Shown: piece by piece, positions 46,266-51,248 of the stretch | How the letters are laid out: every line of letters starts with the position of its first letter | How positions within the stretch are numbered: the stretch's first letter is position 1 | Assembly: GCF_002102395.1 (NCBI RefSeq) | Contig: NZ_LQPZ01000021.1 | Span: 1-51,248, forward strand | DNA length: 51,248 nucleotides | Direction: 5' to 3' | From: Mycolicibacillus trivialis | Lineage (GTDB): Bacteria > Actinomycetota > Actinomycetes > Mycobacteriales > Mycobacteriaceae | Position numbers and translations under genes: made by a program | Notes under the pieces: model-generated | What the model was told of the DNA's origin: nothing | Seen by the model: only the letters and a program-made list of their open reading frames with translations | Databases searched by the model: none

Positions 46266-46658
46266 CTACTTGAGGGTGACGGTGGCGCCGGCAGCCTCGA
46301 GCTTGGTCTTGGCCTCCTCGGCGACGTCCTTGGCAACGCCCTCGAGCAGCGGCTTGGGAGCGCCGTCGACCAGGTCCTTGGCCTCCTTGAGGCCCAGACC
46401 GGAGACGACCTCGCGCACCACCTTGATGACGCCGATCTTCTTGTCGCCGGCGGCCTCGAGGACGACGTCGAACTCCGACTGCTCCTCGGCGGCCTCGGCG
46501 GCCGGGGCGGCACCGCCGGGAGCGGCGGCGACAGCGGCGACCGGGGCGGCGGCGGTGACGTCGAAGGTCTCCTCGAACGCCTTGACGAAGTCGGACAGCT
46601 CCAGCAGCGTCATCTCTTTGAAGACGTCGAGCAGTTCGTCGGTGGACAGCTTGGCCAT
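46266..46658 (-). CDS. rplL: 50S ribosomal protein L7/L12
   Basis: This 130-residue stalk protein has the N-terminal dimerisation helix ([20 protein letters not shown]), the alanine-rich hinge, and the C-terminal domain ([40 protein letters not shown]) that recruits EF-Tu and EF-G. It follows rplJ after 50 bp. Confidence 0.99.
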   Translation of the reverse strand: MAKLSTDELLDVFKEMTLLELSDFVKAFEETFDVTAAAPVAAVAAAPGGAAPAAEAAEEQSEFDVVLEAAGDKKIGVIKVVREVVSGLGLKEAKDLVDGAPKPLLEGVAKDVAEEAKTKLEAAGATVTLK

Positions 46659-46708
46659 GGTGGGGTCCTTTCCTTAGTCCCGGGTGGTTGTCCGGATGGG
46701 GGGTTGGG

Positions 46709-47296
46709 TTAGTCGGCGGCTTCGGCCGGGGTTTCGGCTTCGGCGGGTGCCTCGGCTTCGGGTTCGGCAGGAGCGGCGGCCTCGGCGGGCTTCTTCTCCT
46801 GCAGTGCGGCGGCGAGACGGGCCACCTGCGACGCCGGGGCGCTGAACAGCCCGGCCGCCTTGGACAGGTTGGCCTTCATCGCGCCGGCCATCTTCGACAG
46901 CAGCACCTCGCGCGACTCGAGGTCCGCGATGCGCTCGATCTCATCGACGCTCAGCGGGTGGCCGTCCATGTAGCCACCCTTGATGACCAGCGCCTTGTGG
47001 TCCTTGGCGAACTTCTTGATCGCCTTGGCCGCGTCGACGGTCTCACCGGTGACGAACGCGATCGCGGTCGGACCGACGAACAGCTCGTCGAGCCCCTCCA
47101 CGCCCGCCTCGGCGGCGGCCCGCTTCACCAGCGTGTTCTTGGCGACCGAGTAGGTCGCCGTCCCGCTGAGCGAGCGGCGCAGCTCGGCGAGGTTGCTCAC
47201 CGACAGGCCGCGGTACTCGGTGATGACGGTGGCGGTCGACGCCTTGAACTGCTCGGCGATGTCCGCGACGGCGGCGGCTTTGTCAGCCCTCGCCAT
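46709..47296 (-). CDS. rplJ: 50S ribosomal protein L10
   Basis: This 195-residue L10 starts at the ATG at 47296 ([20 protein letters not shown]), with AGGAGG upstream. The core [32 protein letters not shown] and [20 protein letters not shown] is present. The Ala/Glu/Pro-rich tail of about 30 residues is lineage-typical. The frame continues to 47452, but that part is leader RNA. Confidence 0.98.
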   Translation of the reverse strand: MARADKAAAVADIAEQFKASTATVITEYRGLSVSNLAELRRSLSGTATYSVAKNTLVKRAAAEAGVEGLDELFVGPTAIAFVTGETVDAAKAIKKFAKDHKALVIKGGYMDGHPLSVDEIERIADLESREVLLSKMAGAMKANLSKAAGLFSAPASQVARLAAALQEKKPAEAAAPAEPEAEAPAEAETPAEAAD

Positions 47297-47488
47297 GCAT
47301 ACCTCCTGGGTTCGGTGGTCTTCGGTCGCCGGCCGACCCGGGAGAACACGAACGCCCCGACGCAGGACGCGGTCGGGGCGTGAATTACGTCGGGAAACGA
47401 CGTGGTGCCTCGTCCTCCTGCGTGGGCCGCCGGGATGCTCCCGGACCTTCAACCGATTGCTCGGTGACCGACGGTCTTGGGTGGATCG
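47297..47488 (-). promoter_or_regulatory. rplJ leader with attenuator-like hairpins (probable L10 leader)
   Basis: About 190 nt of leader hold three hairpins: CCGGG/CCCGG (47430-47444), ACGTCG/CGACGT (47387-47403) and a 10-bp GC stem (47352-47361 with 47372-47381). The loop of the last contains, on the minus strand, TCCTGCG, which can pair with ACGCAGGA upstream (within 47411-47423). Mutually exclusive pairing of this kind suits attenuation by L10-L12. Bacterial rplJ leaders are known L10 targets; this assignment rests on position and structure only. Confidence 0.6.
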
Positions 47489-47494
47489 CGGTCA

Positions 47495-47524
47495 ACGATA
47501 GCGCGGACGGGGCCGATCAGCCAA
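47495..47524 (-). promoter_or_regulatory. Sigma-A-like promoter of rplJ-rplL
   Basis: TTGGCT (47519-47524) and TATCGT (47495-47500) on the minus strand are 18 bp apart, with a predicted start near 47488. The TATCGT box resembles that of the rpsL promoter in this window. Confidence 0.6.
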
Positions 47525-47543
47525 AACGGCGCCCGGCCGTCGT

Positions 47544-47625
47544 CGACTCTGCGTAGAGCACACTGTCTACTCGCACTTTTCCGTAGTGGACGCAGAGTCG
47601 ATGGGTAGTCGATGGGTAGTCGACG
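47544..47625. repeat. Extragenic inverted repeat plus 11-bp tandem repeat
   Basis: CGACTCTGCGT (47544-47554) and ACGCAGAGTCG (47590-47600) are perfect 11-bp inverted arms 35 bp apart. A TCGATGGGTAG-type unit then repeats with an 11-bp period to about 47625. No gene is present between 47525 and 47723. Confidence 0.75.
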
Positions 47626-47723
47626 GGTGCGGCCGGTGCGCGCTCGACGCGTCCCACCGTGAGCGCGCTCACGTTCGTCACCGTTCCTTCGGCGCTGAGC
47701 GGCGCGTTTGGCACACTACGGGA

Positions 47724-49100
47724 ATGGGTTCGGGCATGAATTCGACGGGTACCGGTTCGACTGAGAACCGCGAAAACGCCAAGTTGGCTCGGGTGCCGCT
47801 GCCGGTCGAGGCCGCGCGGATCGGCGCGACCGGCTGGCAGCTGACCCGCACCGGCGCCCGGGTGCTGGTCAGCCTGCCCGGCCGTGGCGGCCTCCAGCAG
47901 AAGATCATCAAGCAGATCCCGCAGACGTTCTCCGATCTCGGCCCCACCTATGTGAAGTTCGGCCAGATCATCGCCTCGTCCCCCGGGGCGTTCGGTGAGC
48001 CGCTGTCGAAGGAGTTCCGCGGACTGCTCGACGCGGTCCCGCCGGCCGACCCCGCCGAGGTGCACAAGCTGATCGTCGAGGAGCTGGGCGCCGAACCGTC
48101 CGAGCTGTTCGCCGCCTTCGACGACACCCCGATCGCGTCGGCCTCGATCGCGCAGGTGCATTTCGCGACTCTGAAAACCGGCGAGGAGGTGGTGGTCAAG
48201 ATCCAGCGACCCGGCATCCGCCGCCGGGTGGCCGCCGACCTGCAGATCCTCAAGCGCTTCGCCCAACTCGTCGAGGTCGCCAAGCTGGGTCGGCGGCTGT
48301 CCGCGCAGGATGTGGTGGCCGACTTCGCCGACAACCTCGCCGAGGAACTCGACTTCCGCATCGAGGCGCAGTCCATGCAGACCTGGGTGAGCCATCTGCA
48401 CGCCTCGCCGCTGGGCAAGAACATCAAGGTGCCCGACGTGCACTGGGACTTCACCACCCGGCGGGTGCTGACCATGGAGCGGGTCGCCGGCATCCGCATC
48501 GACAACGCCGCCGAGATCCGCAAGGCCGGTTTCGACGGGGTCGAGCTGGTCAAGGCGCTGCTGTTCTCGACCTTCGAGGGCGGGTTGCGCCACGGGTTGT
48601 TCCACGGCGACCTGCACGCAGGCAACCTGCTGGTCGACGATCAGGGCAAGGTGATCTTCCTCGACTTCGGGATCATGGGCCGTATCGACCCGCGCACCCG
48701 CTGGCTGCTTCGCGAACTGGTGTACGCGCTGCTGGTCAAGAAGGACCACGCCGCGGCGGGCAAGATCGTCGTGCTGATGGGCGCGGTGGGCACCATGAAA
48801 CCGGAGGGCGAGGCCGCCAAGGACCTGGAGGCGTTCGCCACCCCGCTGACGATGAAGTCCCTCGGCGACATGTCCTACGCCGAGATCGGCAGGCAGCTCT
48901 CCGCCCTGGCCGACGCCTACGACGTGAAGCTGCCCCGCGAGCTGGTGTTGATCGGCAAACAGTTCCTCTACGTGGAGCGCTACATGAAACTGCTGGCGCC
49001 GCGGTGGCAAATGATGTCCGATCCGGAGCTCACCGGCTACTTCGCCAACTTCATGGTCGACGTCAGCCGGGAGCACAACGCCGGCGGTCAGGAGGCGTGA
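47724..49100 (+). CDS. ABC1/AarF/UbiB family kinase-like protein
   Basis: This is 458 residues from the ATG at 47724 (another ATG is at 47736). The UbiB-type KxGQ motif appears in YVKFGQIIASSPGAF, with VVKIQRPG (ATP-lysine), HGLFHGDLHAGNLLVDD (catalytic loop) and IFLDFGIMG (metal loop). The family supports quinone or lipid metabolism through ATPase activity; the mycobacterial role is unclear. No SD is evident and CACACT lies 6 nt before the ATG, so leaderless initiation is possible. The next gene starts 2 bp after its stop. Confidence 0.92.
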   Translation: MGSGMNSTGTGSTENRENAKLARVPLPVEAARIGATGWQLTRTGARVLVSLPGRGGLQQKIIKQIPQTFSDLGPTYVKFGQIIASSPGAFGEPLSKEFRGLLDAVPPADPAEVHKLIVEELGAEPSELFAAFDDTPIASASIAQVHFATLKTGEEVVVKIQRPGIRRRVAADLQILKRFAQLVEVAKLGRRLSAQDVVADFADNLAEELDFRIEAQSMQTWVSHLHASPLGKNIKVPDVHWDFTTRRVLTMERVAGIRIDNAAEIRKAGFDGVELVKALLFSTFEGGLRHGLFHGDLHAGNLLVDDQGKVIFLDFGIMGRIDPRTRWLLRELVYALLVKKDHAAAGKIVVLMGAVGTMKPEGEAAKDLEAFATPLTMKSLGDMSYAEIGRQLSALADAYDVKLPRELVLIGKQFLYVERYMKLLAPRWQMMSDPELTGYFANFMVDVSREHNAGGQEA

Positions 49101-49102
49101 AC

Positions 49103-50008
49103 GTGCAGGTCCGCACCGGCATCGCGTCCTCCGGCGGCCTGGACATCGCCTATGAGGACATGGGCGATCCGGCCGACCCGCCGGTGCTGCTGATCATGGG
49201 GCTCGGCGCGCAGCTGCTGCTGTGGCGGACCGGGTTCTGCGAGAAGCTGGTCGCGCAGGGGCTGCGAGTGATCCGCTACGACAACCGCGACGTGGGGCTG
49301 TCGACCAAGCTGACCGGTCGGCACGTCGACGGCCCGGTGCCGGTGCGGATGGCGCGGTCCTTCTTCGGGCTGCGCAGCGCGGCGCCCTACACGCTCGAGG
49401 ACATGGCCGACGACGCCGCCGCCGTCCTGGACCACCTCGGCATCGACCGGGCCCACGTCGTCGGCGCCTCGATGGGCGGGATGATCGCCCAGGTCGTCGC
49501 CGCCCGGTTCGCCGCACGCACCCGATCGCTGGGAGTGATCTTCTCCAGCAACAACCGGGCCTGCCTGCCGCCGCCGGCACCCAAAGCGCTGCTGTCACTG
49601 CTCACCGGTCCGTCCCCGAGTTCGCCGCGCGAGGTCATCGTCGACAACGCGGTGCGGGTCAGCCAGATCATCGGCAGCCCCGGCTACCGGACCCCCGAAG
49701 ACCAGCTCCGCGCCGACGCGATCGCGAGCTACGAGCGCAGTTTCTACCCGTGGGGCATCGCGCGGCAGTTCGCGGCGATCCTGGGCAGCGGCAGCCTGGC
49801 CGGCTACGACCGGCAGATCACCGCGCCGACGGTGGTCATCCACGGCCTGGCCGACAAGCTGATGCGGCCGTCGGGGGGGCGCGCGATAGCGCGGGCCATC
49901 CGAGGCGCCCGGCTGGTGCTGATCGAGGGCATGGGACACGATCTGCCCGAGCCGCTGTGGGACCGGGTGATCAGCGAACTGACCGCCACGTTCGCGGTCG
50001 CCCGCTAA
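49103..50008 (+). CDS. lipG: Alpha/beta-hydrolase, LipG-like
   Basis: This is 301 residues from the GTG at 49103, 7 nt after AGGAGG; a GTG at 49097 is too close to that site. The nucleophile elbow is VVGASMGG (Ser about 118), HGLADKLMRPSGG carries the acidic residue and EGMGHDLP the catalytic His. It is a probable esterase or lipase and corresponds in position to M. tuberculosis lipG, next to mmaA genes. It is probably cotranscribed with the preceding ABC1 gene. Confidence 0.85.
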   Translation: MQVRTGIASSGGLDIAYEDMGDPADPPVLLIMGLGAQLLLWRTGFCEKLVAQGLRVIRYDNRDVGLSTKLTGRHVDGPVPVRMARSFFGLRSAAPYTLEDMADDAAAVLDHLGIDRAHVVGASMGGMIAQVVAARFAARTRSLGVIFSSNNRACLPPPAPKALLSLLTGPSPSSPREVIVDNAVRVSQIIGSPGYRTPEDQLRADAIASYERSFYPWGIARQFAAILGSGSLAGYDRQITAPTVVIHGLADKLMRPSGGRAIARAIRGARLVLIEGMGHDLPEPLWDRVISELTATFAVAR

Positions 50009-50029
50009 CCGGGCGAGCGCCCCCTCGGT

Positions 50030-50059
50030 TTGAGCACGCCCAGGTCGGGCGGGTAGTGT
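50030..50059 (+). promoter_or_regulatory. Sigma-A-like promoter of the mycolate methyltransferase
   Basis: TTGAGC (50030-50035) and TAGTGT (50054-50059) are 18 bp apart. The start near 50066 gives a leader of about 78 nt. Confidence 0.55.
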
Positions 50060-50143
50060 TTGGCGTTGGTCTTACGCCGCGTTGAGCGAGCAGCGCCGGC
50101 ACACTTGCCCCCTGGGCGGCAAACGGGTTTGGAGAATTCCCTC

Positions 50144-51004
50144 ATGGCGAAGTTAGAGCCGAAGTACGAAGAACTTCAGTCGATCTATGACATCTCCGAC
50201 GAGTTCTACGAGCTGTTCCTCGGCCCGACCATGGGGTACACCTGCGGGTACTTCGAGCGCGAGGACATGACCACCAGCGAGGCGCAGAACGCCAAGTTCG
50301 ACCTGGCGCTGGGCAAACTGGGCCTGGAGCCGGGCATGACCCTGCTCGACATCGGCTGCGGCTGGGGCGGTGGCCTGCAGCGCGCGCTGGAGACCTATGA
50401 CATCAACGTGATCGGCCTGACGATCAGCAAAAACCAGCAGAAGGCCGCGCAGGCCCGGCTGGCCAAGATCCCGACCGAGCGCAACGTCGAGGTGCGGCTG
50501 CAGGGCTGGGAGGAGTTCGACGGCAAGGTCGACCGGATCGTGTCGATCGGTGCGTTCGAGCACTTCGGCTTCGAGCGCTACGAGCCGTTCTTCGAGATGG
50601 CCTACAACGCCCTGCCCGCCGACGGCCGGATGCTGCTGCACACCATCTGCGTGCACGACTTCAGCGACCCGAACGGCGAGCACCCGCCGGTGACGATCAC
50701 CACCGCCAAGTTCACCAAGTTCATCATGGACGAGATCTTCCCGGGTGGGCGGCTGCCGAGCATCGCGATGGTCGAGGACCACGCCGAGCGGGCCGGGTTC
50801 ACCCTGACCCGGCGGCACTCGCTGCAGCAGCACTACGTGCGCACCCTGGAGCTGTGGGCCGAGGCGCTGCACGCCAACAAGGAGCGTGCGCTGGAGGTGC
50901 AGGGCCAGGTCGCCTACGACCGGTTCGACAAGTACCTGGTCGGTTGCGCGGACCTGTTCCGCAACGGCTACACCGACATCAACCAGTTCACCCTGCAGAA
51001 GTAG
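50144..51004 (+). CDS. Mycolic acid methyltransferase (CmaA/MmaA family)
   Basis: This is 286 residues from the ATG at 50144, with GGAG upstream. The SAM-binding motif is LLDIGCGWGGG (about 67-77), followed by GLTISKNQ. SIGAFEHFG holds the conserved Glu near the bicarbonate site, and VGCADLFRNGYTDINQFTLQ ends the protein as in CmaA/MmaA enzymes. It modifies meromycolate chains by cyclopropanation or methylation; which reaction cannot be told from reading. GGG replaces the more usual GAT after GCGW. Confidence 0.93.
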   Translation: MAKLEPKYEELQSIYDISDEFYELFLGPTMGYTCGYFEREDMTTSEAQNAKFDLALGKLGLEPGMTLLDIGCGWGGGLQRALETYDINVIGLTISKNQQKAAQARLAKIPTERNVEVRLQGWEEFDGKVDRIVSIGAFEHFGFERYEPFFEMAYNALPADGRMLLHTICVHDFSDPNGEHPPVTITTAKFTKFIMDEIFPGGRLPSIAMVEDHAERAGFTLTRRHSLQQHYVRTLELWAEALHANKERALEVQGQVAYDRFDKYLVGCADLFRNGYTDINQFTLQK

Positions 51005-51024
51005 GCAGGCCCCCAAAACGGACC

Positions 51025-51064
51025 GCGGCGCGGTGCCCGTCCTCGGTGACGGGTCCCGCGCCGC
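51025..51064 (+). terminator. First terminator after the methyltransferase
   Basis: A 9-bp GC stem (51025-51033 with 51056-51064) continues after a small internal loop into CCCGTC/GACGGG, with a CTCGGT loop. Confidence 0.75.
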
Positions 51065-51092
51065 AGTGCTTTCCCGGCCCGGCGCCGCGCAA

Positions 51093-51140
51093 CGCAGAAC
51101 GGCCCCACACCGGCGCGATGCCGGGTGGGGCCGTTCTGCG
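51093..51140 (+). terminator. Second terminator after the methyltransferase
   Basis: A 15-bp perfect stem (51093-51107 with 51126-51140) encloses a small CCGGC/GCCGG hairpin. CCTTTTCTG follows at about 51152. Beyond it, 51160-51248 holds no gene I can support. Confidence 0.8.
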
Positions 51141-51248
51141 GCGTCTGCGGGCCTTTTCTGCTGCGCCTAGGTGTTGTGACCTGAGAGGTTGTTGACGGCG
51201 TGCCTGCTTGAAATGGGGAGGACCTCCTGACGGAGTGGATGTGTCTGG

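Noticed and set aside
47517..49076. 519-codon open frame on the minus strand
   Set aside because: It is antisense to the ABC1/UbiB gene, whose kinase-like motifs are clear.
51160..51248. Possible insertion-sequence edge at the right end
   Set aside because: Base composition shifts slightly, but no inverted end, target duplication or transposase frame can be seen before the window stops.

Overview
The window is high-GC actinobacterial DNA from a member of the Mycobacteriaceae, most likely a rapid-growing Mycolicibacterium. Evidence: lineage-typical C-terminal extensions on S3 and L22, a complete mycofactocin cluster, a mycolic-acid methyltransferase, an Mkl/MceG ATPase, DUF3060 secreted proteins, and the gene order rplJ-rplL / mkl / rpoB-rpoC / end / fadE8 / echA / TetR / rpsL-rpsG-fusA-tuf, which matches other mycobacteria. 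The species cannot be named from sequence reading alone. The window runs backwards through this core region, so most housekeeping genes are on the minus strand.

Layout. 1-320: a large inverted array of 24-25 bp repeats, then a UUCG-loop terminator. 322-4525 (-): the spc operon rplN-rplX-rplE-rpsN-rpsH-rplF-rplR-rpsE-rpmD-rplO, with its promoter near 4651-4679. 4738-5229 (-): a small secreted protein between the two ribosomal operons. 5379-10805 (-): the S10 operon rpsJ-rplC-rplD-rplW-rplB-rpsS-rplV-rpsC-rplP-rpmC-rpsQ, with its promoter near 11040-11068. 11215-14652: a DUF4442 hotdog protein with a 20-bp palindrome over its 5' end, a lipoprotein carboxylesterase and a cytochrome P450. 14637-21801: the mycofactocin locus mftA-B-C-D-E-F-G (-) with divergent mftR (+). 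21858-25082: a redox and secreted-protein group (FAD-dependent reductase, membrane protein, proline-rich exported protein, mycofactocin-type SDR). 25228-29656 (-): rpsL-rpsG-fusA-tuf. 29902-32695: an MscS channel, a TetR regulator and two paralogous DUF3060 proteins. 32726-36843 (-): echA, a PaaX-like regulator, an AidB/FadE8-like acyl-CoA dehydrogenase and endonuclease IV. 37075-44556 (-): rpoC and rpoB. 44959-47296 (-): mkl, rplL and rplJ. 47724-51004 (+): an ABC1/UbiB kinase-like protein, a LipG-like hydrolase and a mycolate methyltransferase.

How the genes fit together. About two thirds of the window is translation and transcription machinery in the usual operons, and five sigma-A-like promoters with 17-18 bp spacing can be read in front of the main ones. 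The accessory part is centred on mycofactocin: MftA is the precursor peptide, MftB/C/E/D/F build and glycosylate the cofactor, MftG re-oxidises it, and the nearby SDR belongs to the family that uses it. The P450, esterase and FAD reductase may share substrates with this redox system, but that is inference. The fadE8-like, PaaX-like and enoyl-CoA hydratase genes overlap by 4 nt and form a compact lipid-catabolism operon. I found no prophage, CRISPR array, tRNA, rRNA or complete insertion sequence. The most useful unexplained signals are the regulatory palindromes (DUF4442, mftA/mftR, FAD reductase, SDR), several candidate leaderless starts, the extragenic repeat elements, and a stretch of relaxed codon usage inside mftG.
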